Shown here one piece after another: positions 26,017 to 34,622 of a stretch of DNA of 64,000 nt (its first letter is position 1; each line of letters opens with the position of its first letter). The stretch lies in contig NZ_CP022415.1 in assembly GCF_002222635.1 (NCBI RefSeq), positions 744,001 through 808,000 of the forward strand, read 5' to 3'. A program made the translations under genes and the position numbers. The notes below the pieces were generated by a model that saw nothing but the letters and a program-made list of their open reading frames with translations, did no database searches and was not told where the DNA came from. This DNA is from Pseudosulfitobacter pseudonitzschiae. Its GTDB lineage: Bacteria > Pseudomonadota > Alphaproteobacteria > Rhodobacterales > Rhodobacteraceae.

Positions 26017-26742
26017 ATGAAAAACCTTCTTATGACCACCACTTTGGCCCTTGCCCTCAGCGCCCCAGTATTCGCGTCAGGCACCCACAGTGGTGGCCAC
26101 GACGATGATCACGTGGGCGAACACGCCCAGATGATGATCGGCAAGCCTGGCGATGCGGCCTCGGTCGATCGCACCATCAACGTGACCATGCGCGAGACTG
26201 ACGACGGCGATATGGTATTTTCGCCCGAAGCATTCGAGATTGCCCAAGGCGAAACTATCCGCTTCAACGTCACCAACGCAGGCGCGCTCGAACATGAGTT
26301 CGTTCTCGACACGATGGCGGGAAACGAGGCGCACAAGGAAATGATGGCCAAGATGGACATGGAACATGATGACCCAAACTCCATCCGTCTGGACGAAGGT
26401 GCTTCGGGCGACGTCATCTGGACCTTTTCCAACGCGGGCACGTTCGAGTTCGCCTGCCTGATCCCCGGACATTACGAGTCTGGCATGCACGGCCCGATTA
26501 CTGTTGCGCAGAACAGCGAGCAAAACGAAGCGGATTTCTCCAGCGGCAAGATCAAGAAGATCGACGCCAAGGCGGGCAAGGTGACGATCATTCACGGCCC
26601 CCTGCCCAAGTTGGACATGCCTGCAATGACAATGGTGTTCCGCGCCGATGAAGCGATGATCGCAAAGATGTCCGAGGGCAAGGAGGTCGAATTCGTAGCC
26701 GACCGCGTCAACGGAAAGTTGACCGTCACCGCCATCAAATAA
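26017..26742 (+). CDS. Cupredoxin-CusF fusion copper-binding protein
   Basis: A 241-residue periplasmic protein with a Sec signal (LALALSAPVFAS), a His/Asp-rich segment, a cupredoxin domain (about 45-165) and a CusF domain (about 175-241). The cupredoxin keeps type 1 copper ligands: His in GALEHEF and Cys, His, Met in FACLIPGHYESGM. The CusF domain has IHGPLPKLDMPAMTMVF; Met replaces the Trp that shields Cu(I) in Escherichia coli CusF. It probably carries copper to the multicopper oxidase encoded 47 bp upstream. A terminator follows. Confidence 0.92.
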   Translation: MKNLLMTTTLALALSAPVFASGTHSGGHDDDHVGEHAQMMIGKPGDAASVDRTINVTMRETDDGDMVFSPEAFEIAQGETIRFNVTNAGALEHEFVLDTMAGNEAHKEMMAKMDMEHDDPNSIRLDEGASGDVIWTFSNAGTFEFACLIPGHYESGMHGPITVAQNSEQNEADFSSGKIKKIDAKAGKVTIIHGPLPKLDMPAMTMVFRADEAMIAKMSEGKEVEFVADRVNGKLTVTAIK

Positions 26743-26748
26743 ACGAGC

Positions 26749-26790
26749 GTGGGGCAGTCCTCACCGACCGCCCCACTTTGGCTTTATTGG
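26749..26790 (+). terminator. Rho-independent terminator of the copper operon
   Basis: GTGGGGC at 26749-26755 pairs with GCCCCAC at 26770-26776, with an inner GTC/GAC pairing, followed by TTTGGCTTTATT. It lies seven bases after the cupredoxin-CusF stop and ends the plus-strand operon. Confidence 0.75.
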
Positions 26791-26864
26791 TCAGAATACA
26801 CGCATTGCTCGCCTTATGCAGATGGTCACGCCGCATTGTGCCCCAAAAACCCGATGAGGTTCGA

Positions 26865-27344
26865 TCAAGCGGCAGTGTACCGATTGAACACTTCAGTCGA
26901 TCCGTCGCGCCGGATAAGGAACACCTCATAGGCGTCCCGTTCACTTTCCGGCCCCATTCCGGGCGAGCCGTAGGGCATGCCGGGAACGGCCAGACCGACG
27001 GCGTCGGGGCGTTCGTCGAGCAGGCGGCGAATATCAGCGACCGGCACATGGCCCTCGATCATGTAGCCTTCGACGCGGCCGGTATGACAGGAGATCATCT
27101 CCTGTGGGATGCCGTTATCCATTTTGTACCGCATCAGAAGCGTCCCGAGGCTGGCTTCGGTCGTGACAGCGAAACCGTTGCTCTCGAGTATCTCGATCCA
27201 GGCCGAGCAGCAGCCGCAATTCGGGTCTTTCATCACATGGACTTTCGGCCCGGCACCTTGCGCCATGGTCATCAAGGGCGATGCAGCCAGCAGTGCTGCC
27301 CCACCGATCAGGATCGCGCGCCGCGAAAAAGCATCTTTAGTCAT
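26865..27344 (-). CDS. DUF411 metal-binding periplasmic protein
   Basis: A 159-residue exported protein with an Arg-Arg signal (FSRRAILIGGAALLAASPL). The family signature KDPNCGCCSAWIEIL lies near residue 42, followed by VEGYMIEGHVPVADIRRLL and GLAVPGMPYGSPGM. DUF411 proteins accompany copper and other metal resistance genes and are thought to bind metal through the CxCC cysteines. The frame could also start at 27362, but AAGGA sits seven bases before ATG 27344. It follows the copper ATPase gene by 39 bp and probably shares its CueR-type promoter. Confidence 0.88.
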   Translation of the reverse strand: MTKDAFSRRAILIGGAALLAASPLMTMAQGAGPKVHVMKDPNCGCCSAWIEILESNGFAVTTEASLGTLLMRYKMDNGIPQEMISCHTGRVEGYMIEGHVPVADIRRLLDERPDAVGLAVPGMPYGSPGMGPESERDAYEVFLIRRDGSTEVFNRYTAA

Positions 27345-27383
27345 TTTGTATTCCTTTTTCATGTCAGAGGTTTTGCGGTCAGG

Positions 27384-29717
27384 TCAGAGGTCAACCCGCC
27401 GCAGCCGAAGAGCGTTGGCGATCACCGAAACAGACGAGAGGCTCATCGCCGCAGCTGCGATCATCGGTGAGAGCAGAATTCCTGTGACGGGATAGAGCAG
27501 CCCTGCTGCGATTGGCAAGCCCAGTGCGTTGTAGGCAAACGCGAAGAACAGGTTCTGCTTGATGTTCCGCAAGGTGGCGCGCGCCAGTTTGCGCGCCCGC
27601 ACGATTCCCATCAGGTCGCCGCCCAACAAGGTGATCCCCGCACTTTCCATCGCCACGTCGGCCCCGGTGCCCATGGCAATGCCAACATCCGCGGCGGCCA
27701 GCGCAGGGGCGTCGTTGACCCCATCACCGGCCATTGCGATCTTGTGGCCGTCGCGGCGCAATTGATCGATCAGGTCCTTCTTGGCCTCAGGCAGAATGCC
27801 AGCGCGCACCTCGTCAATACCAAGCGTCCCAGCCACTGCCTGTGCGGTGCGTTCATTGTCGCCCGTCGCCATGATGACGCGCAGCCCCTGATCGTGAAGT
27901 TCACGGATCGCCTGCGCGGTGGACTCCTTGATCGGGTCTGCCACCGCCACGATGCCGACAAGAGCGCCATCGACCGCAATGAACATCGCTGTCTTGCCCT
28001 CGGCGCGCAAAGCGTCGGCCTTGGTTTCAGCCGCGCGCGAGTCCAGCCCCATTTCCTGCATCATCGCGGCATTGCCGAGCGCCACTGCGAGGGCACCAAC
28101 CTTGCCGCGCACGCCTTTGCCGGTGATTGCCTCGAAATCCACCGCTTCCTGACGCGATGCGCCCTGCGCCTCGGTGCCCTCGACGATTGCTTCGGCCAAG
28201 GGGTGTTCGGAGCCACGCTCCAGCGCCGCAGCAAGCGACAACAGGTCGGTTTCGGCGAGGTTTCCCAGCGCAACGGTATCCGTCAGCTTCGGCTTGCCCA
28301 TGGTCAGTGTGCCTGTCTTGTCCACGATCAGCGTATCGACGGCCGCCATGCGTTCGAGCGCCTCGGCATCCTTGATCAACACGCCCGCCTGCGCCCCACG
28401 CCCTGCCGCCGTGGTGATCGAGATGGGTGTCGCCAATCCAAGTGCGCAGGGGCAGGCAATGATCAGAACCGAGACGGCGGAGGCGATCGCGAAGACCAGC
28501 GCGGGTTCCGGACCGAACATCATCCAGACGACGAAGGCGACGATGGCGATGGCAACGACTGTCGGCACGAACACCGCCGAGACCCGATCTGCCAGCCCCT
28601 GGATCGGAGCGCGCGACCGCCGCGCGTTCGACACCATCGCGACGATCTGTGCAAGCATGGTGTCGGACCCGACCTTGGCCGCCTCGATCACGAGGCTGCC
28701 GTTCTTGTTGATCGTGGCCCCAGTCACCTCATCGCCGGGACCCTTTTCAACCGGCATCGACTCGCCGGTCAACATGCTTTCGTCAAGAGACGAACGGCCC
28801 TCGATCACCATCCCGTCGACCGGCACGGCGTCGCCGGGACGCACGCGCAGACGGTCGCCCTCCATAATATTCTCCAGCGGCGCGTCATATTCCGTCCCAT
28901 CCGGCAGAATGCGCCGCGCGGTCTTCGGCGCCAGATCCAAAAGCGCGCGGATCGCGTCCCCGGTGCGCTCGCGTGCGCGCAGTTCCAACACCTGGCCAAC
29001 GAAAACCAGCGTCACAATCACCACCGCCGCCTCGAAGTAGGTTCCGACGCCGTGGCCCATCCGGTATTGTTCGGGAAAGACACCCGGAAGGAAGGTTGCG
29101 ACGATGGAATAGAGATAGGCGGCCCCCACACCAAGGCTGATCAGCGTCCACATGTTCGGGCTGCGGTTCGCCACCGAGTCCCAGCCACGCCTGAAGAACG
29201 GCAGCGCTGCCCAGAGCACGATTGGCGTCGCCAGTACGAACTCGAGATAGCTGGCGATCTGGTGCCCGATCCAGTCGCGCACGGGGAAAGCGACCATTTC
29301 CCCCATTGTAAGAATGACGAGCGGTACCGCGGCAGCGGCCGAAATCCACATCCGACGTGTAAAGTCGGTCAACTCCTCGCTCGGCTCATCGGAGGGTACC
29401 ATCGGCTCCAGCGCCATTCCGCAGATCGGGCAAGCCCCCGGAACATCTTGGACGATCTCGGGGTGCATGGGGCAGGTGTATTGTACATTCGCCGGGGCGG
29501 CCTTCTTGCGTCCGGCTGCGCGACCAGAAGCATAGAACCACGGATCTGCCTTGAACTTCGTCTGGCATTTCTCCGAGCAGAAATGGAAAGTCTCGCCTTG
29601 GAATTCCGCGTGACGACCATTGGGCGTGACCGCGATTGTCATTCCGCAGACCGGGTCCTTTGCGGACTCGGTTCCCGCCGGAATGTCGGGTACCGCGTGA
29701 TGGTGATCATGTTCCAT
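27384..29717 (-). CDS. Copper-exporting P1B-type ATPase with YHS and HMBD N-terminus
   Basis: A 777-residue heavy-metal pump that exports Cu+ from the cytoplasm. In order: a His-rich start, a YHS domain (about 18-62, DPVCGM and FCSEKC), a heavy-metal-binding domain ([10 protein letters not shown] to [10 protein letters not shown], about 79-107), membrane helices, the TGES actuator loop ([11 protein letters not shown]), the CPC metal site in [11 protein letters not shown] (about 425), phosphorylation site DKTGTLT (about 470) and hinge [20 protein letters not shown]. There is no CxxC HMA domain. The YHS plus HMBD arrangement is typical of the CopA/CopB-like pumps in proteobacterial metal islands. 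Upstream lies a CueR-type promoter. Confidence 0.94.
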   Translation of the reverse strand: MEHDHHHAVPDIPAGTESAKDPVCGMTIAVTPNGRHAEFQGETFHFCSEKCQTKFKADPWFYASGRAAGRKKAAPANVQYTCPMHPEIVQDVPGACPICGMALEPMVPSDEPSEELTDFTRRMWISAAAAVPLVILTMGEMVAFPVRDWIGHQIASYLEFVLATPIVLWAALPFFRRGWDSVANRSPNMWTLISLGVGAAYLYSIVATFLPGVFPEQYRMGHGVGTYFEAAVVIVTLVFVGQVLELRARERTGDAIRALLDLAPKTARRILPDGTEYDAPLENIMEGDRLRVRPGDAVPVDGMVIEGRSSLDESMLTGESMPVEKGPGDEVTGATINKNGSLVIEAAKVGSDTMLAQIVAMVSNARRSRAPIQGLADRVSAVFVPTVVAIAIVAFVVWMMFGPEPALVFAIASAVSVLIIACPCALGLATPISITTAAGRGAQAGVLIKDAEALERMAAVDTLIVDKTGTLTMGKPKLTDTVALGNLAETDLLSLAAALERGSEHPLAEAIVEGTEAQGASRQEAVDFEAITGKGVRGKVGALAVALGNAAMMQEMGLDSRAAETKADALRAEGKTAMFIAVDGALVGIVAVADPIKESTAQAIRELHDQGLRVIMATGDNERTAQAVAGTLGIDEVRAGILPEAKKDLIDQLRRDGHKIAMAGDGVNDAPALAAADVGIAMGTGADVAMESAGITLLGGDLMGIVRARKLARATLRNIKQNLFFAFAYNALGLPIAAGLLYPVTGILLSPMIAAAAMSLSSVSVIANALRLRRVDL

Positions 29718-29746
29718 GTTCTGCCAACCTTTCTATGTCTTGTTCT

Positions 29747-29777
29747 AGCTTACGGCTTCCAGAGACTGGAAGCTCAA
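29747..29777 (-). promoter_or_regulatory. CueR/MerR-type promoter of the copper ATPase operon
   Basis: On the minus strand a -35 box TTGAGC (29777-29772) and a -10 box TAAGCT (29752-29747) are separated by exactly 19 bp, the long spacer that MerR-family activators require. The spacer holds the dyad GCTTCCAG-TCT-CTGGAAGC (29773-29755), close to the CueR operator. The predicted start lies about 20 bp before the ATPase ATG. No merR-family gene is in the window. Confidence 0.8.
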
Positions 29778-29784
29778 GCTCTTT

Positions 29785-31095
29785 TTAGGGATGGTCGTGG
29801 TCGCCTTTGCGGACCGGATTGCGCGAGAGAAAAATCCCCACGAACAGGAATACAAGCACCATGCCAACGATACCGACCAAGACGATGAGCGGGTCGGATT
29901 GCCATTTCATCGCGGCGAATGCGGCCAAGACCACGGCATCGAGGCCGATGGCCGTCAGTAACACCCAACCCTTCGCACCGATCTCCTCGCGCAGATGCCG
30001 GAACACCCCGAAATGGATAATCATGTCCATAACCAGGTAGAAGAAGGCCCCAAGCGAGGCGATGCGGCTAAGGTCGAAGAAAACCGTCAGAAAGCCTGCG
30101 ATCACGACCGTATAGACGAGCGTGTGGTCCTTGATCGTGCCGGGCATCCCGAAATGGCTGTGCGGAATCATTTTCATGTCGGTCAGCATCGCCAGCATCC
30201 GTGAGACCGCGAAAACGCTGGCGATCAAGCCCGAGGCCGTGGCCACCAGTGCAAGCGCCACTGTCAGATAGAAACCGGTCTGCCCGAGTGCGGGTTGGGC
30301 CGCTTCGGCAAGCGCGTAGTCCTTCGCCGCGACAATACGGTCAAGTGGCAGGCTGGAGCCAACAGCAAAAGCCACCAGCATGTAGACGACGACACAGATG
30401 GCGATCGACCAGATGATGGCCCGGCTCACATTGCGATGCGGGTCGGTGACCTCTGCGCCGCTGTTGGTGATGGTCGTGAAGCCCTTGAAGGCCAGGATCG
30501 ACAGCGCAACCGACGCTACGAAGCTGGTGGCGCCCAGGCCTCCGCCCGTGGCTTCGAACGAGATGCCGCTCGCCCAAAGACCGGCGGCCCCGAACAGCGC
30601 GATGCCGCCCACCTTGAGAACGGCCATGACGATGGACAAGAGCCCGACCGAGCGGGTGCCCGAGGCATTCACGAGATAGGCAAAGACGATGAGCCCGACG
30701 CCGAGAACCGGCACGAGAACACTGTCTGGATCGCCGCCAAGCGCCTGAAGTGTGTAGGTTCCGAAGGTGCGCGCAACGAGGCTTTCGTTGATGACCATCG
30801 ACAGCGTCATCAGAAGGGCGGCTCCGGCTGCGACAGTCGTCGGCCCGTAGGCCTTCTTCAGGATCATCCCGATACCACCGGCGGACGGGTACGCGTTCGA
30901 CATCTTGATGTAGGTGTAGGCGCTGAACGCAGTCACGATGGCGCCGACGACGAACGAGAGTGGGAAGAGCGGCCCGGCAAGCTCGGCAATCTGGCCGGTC
31001 AAGGCGAAGATGCCCGCGCCGATCATCACGCCAGTGCCCATAGCCACCGCACCAGGAAGGGAAATGCTGTTCTTTTCGTAGTCACTTTTCGTCAC
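29785..31095 (-). CDS. APC-family amino acid permease
   Basis: A 436-residue secondary transporter with about 12 helices. The opening ISLPGAVAMGTGVMIGAGIFALTGQ is the conserved APC substrate-site helix with GxGIF, and SILAFKGFTTITNSGAEVTDP matches TM6 of the family. Its substrate cannot be read. GTG 31095 overlaps the stop of the VTT gene (GTGA), so the two are translationally coupled. Its presence between metal genes is unexplained; amino-acid or thiol import during metal stress is one possibility. Confidence 0.9.
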   Translation of the reverse strand: MTKSDYEKNSISLPGAVAMGTGVMIGAGIFALTGQIAELAGPLFPLSFVVGAIVTAFSAYTYIKMSNAYPSAGGIGMILKKAYGPTTVAAGAALLMTLSMVINESLVARTFGTYTLQALGGDPDSVLVPVLGVGLIVFAYLVNASGTRSVGLLSIVMAVLKVGGIALFGAAGLWASGISFEATGGGLGATSFVASVALSILAFKGFTTITNSGAEVTDPHRNVSRAIIWSIAICVVVYMLVAFAVGSSLPLDRIVAAKDYALAEAAQPALGQTGFYLTVALALVATASGLIASVFAVSRMLAMLTDMKMIPHSHFGMPGTIKDHTLVYTVVIAGFLTVFFDLSRIASLGAFFYLVMDMIIHFGVFRHLREEIGAKGWVLLTAIGLDAVVLAAFAAMKWQSDPLIVLVGIVGMVLVFLFVGIFLSRNPVRKGDHDHP

Positions 31096-31766
31096 TGGTT
31101 TTCCTTTTCAGGCTTTTGCCGCATCGCGACCCAGAGCAGCGGCAATCCCGTCACGAGGCCGAGGCCGAGCACCGCCCACGTCGCGCGCCCAAGGTCGCCG
31201 CTGACCGCCTCGCCGCCGAAATGAGCAAGCAGGAAGCTTGCCGGAATGATGCCCGCCAAGGTCGCAAGTGCGAACCGCCAAGCATGCAGACGGCTGAGCC
31301 CGGCCGCGTAGCTGATCATGTCGAAGGATACGAATGGCATCAGGCGGCTGGCAAAGACCGTCGCCGTCAACGCGGTCTGCGATCCGAGCAGCCCGGCATC
31401 GACGCGGTCGCCGAACACCCGTCGCAGAACATCATGTCCCAGCACCCGTGCGAGACCAAATGCAATCAACGCGCCAAGTTCGGCACCGATCACGACTTGC
31501 ACAGTGCCCCAGACATGCCCGTAGGCCGCCCCGGCCGCCAGCGCAACCGGCGCGCTCGGGATAGGACTGGCCACAACTGCAACGGTCATCAGCATGACGA
31601 TCAAGACCGGCCCCCAGAGACCTGCGCGATCCACCAGAATTTGGATACGCTCGCCATCCAAAAGTCTACTGGCCTCTGAAAATGCCGAAGGCGCGAATAC
31701 CCAGACGCCGATTACGGCGATCCCAAATATCGCGAGGATTGCAAGAATGCTGAGGCGCAGGCTCAT
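31092..31766 (-). CDS. TVP38/TMEM64 (VTT/DedA-like) membrane protein
   Basis: A 224-residue inner-membrane protein with five or six helices. The VTT core is visible: PIPSAPVALAAGAAYGHVWGTVQVVIGAELGAL (about 75-107), SRLMPFVSFDMISYAAGLSRL and the late FLLAHFGG. Family members act in lipid scrambling, membrane homeostasis and selenite or metal tolerance. It is coupled by overlap to the APC permease gene downstream. Confidence 0.9.
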   Translation of the reverse strand: MSLRLSILAILAIFGIAVIGVWVFAPSAFSEASRLLDGERIQILVDRAGLWGPVLIVMLMTVAVVASPIPSAPVALAAGAAYGHVWGTVQVVIGAELGALIAFGLARVLGHDVLRRVFGDRVDAGLLGSQTALTATVFASRLMPFVSFDMISYAAGLSRLHAWRFALATLAGIIPASFLLAHFGGEAVSGDLGRATWAVLGLGLVTGLPLLWVAMRQKPEKENQ

Positions 31767-31873
31767 CTCAGGGCGCCTCGACGTCGATCTCGTTCAGATT
31801 GCCGAAGTCAGCGTCGGAATAGGCATTTCGGGTCTGGCCGTTGATCGCGTGGTCCACCAACTGCCCTTTCAGT

Positions 31874-31990
31874 TCATTTTCGCAGGTATTTGATCAGTGC
31901 CGCAATGGCGAGACCCACGAGCACGATACATAAGATCGCCCAGACCCAGCCAAAGCCCATTCCATAACCCATACCATAGTCATTCATCAT
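31874..31990 (-). CDS. 38-residue membrane peptide (SHOCT-like head) in the metal island
   Basis: A very small gene read directly from the sequence: ATGATG at 31990, stop at 31876-31874. It follows a strong AGGAGAG ribosome binding site. The peptide starts MMNDYGMGYGMGFGWVWAIL, continues as one hydrophobic helix and ends KYLRK. The Met/Gly/Tyr-rich head followed by a helix resembles the N-terminus of SHOCT-domain proteins common beside copper genes, but no SHOCT motif remains. The Met residues could bind Cu(I). It lies between the VTT and EF-hand genes on the same strand. Confidence 0.65.
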   Translation of the reverse strand: MMNDYGMGYGMGFGWVWAILCIVLVGLAIAALIKYLRK

Positions 31991-32024
31991 TGCTCTCTCC
32001 TGATCTGTACGGGAGGTGAGTTCA

Positions 32025-32048
32025 ACAATCGGCGCTTAAGCCGATTGT
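32025..32048 (-). terminator. Hairpin after the EF-hand gene
   Basis: ACAATCGGC at 32025-32033 is exactly complementary to GCCGATTGT at 32040-32048 around a six-base loop. It begins 16 bases beyond the EF-hand stop. No T run follows, so it may be an RNA-stabilising hairpin or weak terminator between this gene and the small membrane peptide. Confidence 0.5.
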
Positions 32049-32063
32049 CGGGACAAAACCGTC

Positions 32064-32540
32064 TCAGTCGTTGTTCATCATGCCCTGACCCATGCCATGC
32101 GCATCGCTGTGGCCTTCATTCATATGGCTTTGCATCATTGTGGCCATTGCTTTCATTTCGGCTTCTGTCACTTGCGCGTCACCGTCAGGATCGTGCATCT
32201 GGAAGGCGCGCACGACCATCGGTCGAGTGTGAGCCGCGTGCATTACAGCGAATTCCTCCAGCGAGAGCGTGCCATTCGCATCGGTGTCATAGGTGCTGAG
32301 TTCAGCCTGAATACCAGCCGTCATTTCTTCGGGGCTAAGCGTGCCGTCCTCGTTGGTGTCGAACATAGCCATCATGTGGCTCTGGGCCCCGCCCATCATC
32401 ATACCCATGTTGTTGTGGCCACCCATCATACCCATTCCGCCACCCATCATCTTGGTTTGCTGGGCGACCACCGGCACCGCAATAGCGGCAAGGCCGAGGG
32501 TGACAACGGTTGCAAAAGCAAATGTCTTCGAACTGTTCAT
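32064..32540 (-). CDS. Periplasmic EF-hand calcium-binding protein
   Basis: A 158-residue secreted protein with a signal peptide (FAFATVVTLGLAAIAVPVVAQ), a Met/Gly/His-rich segment (MMGGGMGMMGGHNNMGMMMG) and three EF-hand loops: DTNEDGTLSPEE, DTDANGTLSLEE and DPDGDAQVTEAE. It probably binds Ca2+ in the periplasm, and the Met-rich stretch may bind copper. ATG 32540 has AGGAGAGAAGT upstream and starts the signal, so I preferred it to 32588. Confidence 0.9.
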   Translation of the reverse strand: MNSSKTFAFATVVTLGLAAIAVPVVAQQTKMMGGGMGMMGGHNNMGMMMGGAQSHMMAMFDTNEDGTLSPEEMTAGIQAELSTYDTDANGTLSLEEFAVMHAAHTRPMVVRAFQMHDPDGDAQVTEAEMKAMATMMQSHMNEGHSDAHGMGQGMMNND

Positions 32541-32716
32541 TACTTCTCTCCTAATTGAGATGGCTCCGACAAGACGATCATAGGCCACTTCGCGATCCAG
32601 ACGTTGACGTGGATCAATTACGGGAAGTTCAAAGGCAGGCTTGTTCCAATCTCGGTGCAGCCGACGCTAGGGCATCGTCAAGTTGCGGAGCATCTCAATA
32701 GCGGGTCCGTGGGCGC

Positions 32717-32990
32717 ATGGCCAAACCCAAGCAGGGGCCTTTTCAGGCCATCGCTTTCCTCCTGAGATCATCGCATACGCCGTCTGGGCCTATCACCGGT
32801 TCCCCATGAGTTTGCGTGATGTTGAGGACTTGCTCGCTGCACGCGGTGTTGTGGTCAGCTAAGAGACCATCCGCGCTTGGGCTGCCAAATTTGGATCACA
32901 ATATGCTAGGGTGATCCGCCGAGACCGCCCAAAGTGGCGGACAAATGGCACCTGGACGAAGTTGCCCTTGCAATGAACGGGCACCGCAAG
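32717..32990 (+). pseudogene. IS6-family transposase 5' fragment
   Basis: Translation gives GHRFPPEIIAYAVWAYHRFP, MSLRDVEDLLAARGVVVS, an in-frame TAA, ETIRAWAAKFGSQYARVIRRDRP, then after a frameshift DKWHLDEVALAMNGHRK. This is the helix-turn-helix and first catalytic Asp region of an IS6 transposase. Homology stops at about 32990, where it abuts a truncated host gene on the other strand. Confidence 0.75.
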
Positions 32991-33154
32991 CCTACACTTT
33001 CTACATCCACCCGCACATCAGGAGCGGTGAGGATGTCACCAATCTCGTTGAAAAAGATGACGACCGCAAAGATCGCACTGGGCAGTGCGATCAACGTCAT
33101 GATCTTGCCGCTGATATCTCCTGCATGCAAAACCCTATGCCACAAAGCCCACAT
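32985..33154 (-). pseudogene. Truncated membrane protein gene at an IS6 junction
   Basis: From ATG 33154 the frame reads WALWHRVLHAGDISGKIMTL, IALPSAIFAVVIFFNEIGDI and on to LTAPDVRVDVESVG, with one good transmembrane helix, then enters antisense IS6 sequence at about 32988. The rest of the gene is lost. The start lies one base after the stop of the 74-residue frame upstream, so the two were once coupled. Family not recognised. Confidence 0.5.
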
Positions 33155-33155
33155 T

Positions 33156-33380
33156 TCAGTACTCTCTGAGGATCACTGTACCCTCGTCCCGAATGAAACG
33201 TTCGAGTTGCTCAATCTGATCAGGTTGCAGTGATGGAAGGCCTTTGGGCGTCATAACAGTTTGCCTCCGAAAAAGTAGCGCAGCTAATGCAGGATCTTTC
33301 ATCCGGCGCGACAGTGCCGCGGTGTAGTCTTCAGGGCATTGGCAGATTGGCAGGACCGGATCATCGTCTTCCTCGGGCAC
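33156..33380 (-). CDS. Hypothetical small protein, 74 aa
   Basis: From GTG 33380 the frame encodes an acidic N-terminus (PEEDDDPVLPICQCPEDY) and helices ending EQLERFIRDEGTVILREY. It resembles no family I know. It is divergent from, and overlaps by 42 bases, the longest form of the MarR regulator, so one of the two starts is probably further in. It was the first gene of a small operon cut by IS6. Confidence 0.45.
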   Translation of the reverse strand: MPEEDDDPVLPICQCPEDYTAALSRRMKDPALAALLFRRQTVMTPKGLPSLQPDQIEQLERFIRDEGTVILREY

Positions 33381-34127
33381 GGTGACAGGTCGGACGGGAT
33401 CGACAAACAGGCAGCAGAGCTTCGCCGCGCCATTGGCGCTTTGTCGCAGCGTTTCAAAAGCTCCGAAGCAGCGGTCGGGTCGGGAAAGCTGCTCAACCCG
33501 TTAGACATGCAAGTCCTGTTGTTCGTGGCCGACCATCCGGCATCCAAAGCCACCGAAGTGGCGAGCCATCTGGTGGTTGCGGCCACCACGATATCGTCGG
33601 CGACCGACCGTCTGACCCGGCAAGGATTCCTTTCGCGCGAATGGCCGGAGGAAAACCGCCGGGCGATTTCCTTGTCGCTTACGGCTGCGGGACAGGCATA
33701 CGTATCGGCGCGTTTGCGGGTTCAGACGGATCACTGCCGGACCATACTCGAAAAACTCTCGCCGGAGGAACGACACCTGTTCGTTCGCCTGTTTGCGAGA
33801 ATTGCACAAACCGAATATTCAACTATACGAAAATCGTATTATATTCTCTATGCGCGGCCCTGGGCCAGAGCACCTGCCAAGATCGGGATGAGCGTGGAAA
33901 GGCGCTTGATCGCTATGCTACATTCAAGCTTTGCGCCATCTATCACGCGGCGGCGGCCGCGACTGACGACGGGTTCACGGATGGCAGTGCCTACTGCTTC
34001 GACCCTGGGCTCATGCCGGGCACTTCGCCCTGAAATTTGCCACCGCAAAGGGCATTTCGAGAACTGCGCGATCGGGGTTGCCAATGAGATCGACTTCGTG
34101 GCCAAACTCTTCCCCAAAGCTGCTTGA
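33339..34127 (+). CDS. MarR-family regulator with an atypical C-terminal extension
   Basis: Residues about 25-165 form a MarR winged helix: LNPLDMQVLLFVADHPASKA, then ATEVASHLVVAATTISSATDRLTRQGFLSREWPEENRR with the wing, and LSPEERHLFVRLFARIA. MarR proteins usually end there at 140-170 residues. This frame continues another 95 residues that look random and basic, from IRKSYYIL on, which suggests a lost stop or a frameshift that fused downstream debris. ATG 33339 overlaps the divergent gene, and a later non-ATG start is possible. Target likely the divergent, now truncated, operon. Confidence 0.75.
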   Translation: MADWQDRIIVFLGHGDRSDGIDKQAAELRRAIGALSQRFKSSEAAVGSGKLLNPLDMQVLLFVADHPASKATEVASHLVVAATTISSATDRLTRQGFLSREWPEENRRAISLSLTAAGQAYVSARLRVQTDHCRTILEKLSPEERHLFVRLFARIAQTEYSTIRKSYYILYARPWARAPAKIGMSVERRLIAMLHSSFAPSITRRRPRLTTGSRMAVPTASTLGSCRALRPEICHRKGHFENCAIGVANEIDFVAKLFPKAA

Positions 34128-34381
34128 AGCCAAGCGGGCTTCTGCCCTCAGCATGCGCAGAGTTAGTTTATGTCACGGACCCATCTGACCCCTTAGGTCC
34201 GGTTGGCGGTGCTGCCCTGAGGCGTGGCCCTAAAAATCGTCGAATTTTCGGAACAAGCTGACTATCGACGAAAATCAGTTCGCCGCGCGGTCGTATTCGA
34301 GGATGGCGAAGCTCTTACCCGCCTCCTGTGCCGCAAGGGGCGCAGCCGTGAAGGCTGCCCCCAGGGCCATTGCCAGCCGGT

Positions 34382-34570
34382 TCACCGGCCGTCCTCCAGC
34401 AGGACCATCCCAACGGCGGGATCGTAGTCCCCCAACCAGGCATTGCCCTCGGAGAACAGGTAATGCGGGCTGTCCGCAATCCAGATCATCGGTGTGGTCG
34501 GGTCGACCCTGACCACGTCGCCCTCGGCGGGGAACAGCATGCCGATCGGGGTGTTGGGGGCGTTGGGCAT
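34382..34570 (-). CDS. Hypothetical 62-residue protein
   Basis: The frame reads PNAPNTPIGMLFPAEGDVVR, VDPTTPMIWIADSPHYLFSE and GNAWLGDYDPAVGMVLLEDG. The composition looks like genuine globular protein, but I do not recognise a family, and the region from 34128 to 34381 is otherwise empty. It could be a fragment of a larger protein. Confidence 0.35.
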   Translation of the reverse strand: MPNAPNTPIGMLFPAEGDVVRVDPTTPMIWIADSPHYLFSEGNAWLGDYDPAVGMVLLEDGR

Positions 34571-34622
34571 TTCGATTTTGGGACGACGCGGGCAGCGCAG
34601 CTCCCTTCAAGGCGTTGCAGGA

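Noticed and set aside
27744-29888. 714-codon open frame on the plus strand opposite the copper ATPase
   Set aside because: It is antisense to a complete P1B ATPase with all motifs. Its product is His/Arg-rich with no recognisable domain, as expected for a shadow frame in GC-rich DNA.
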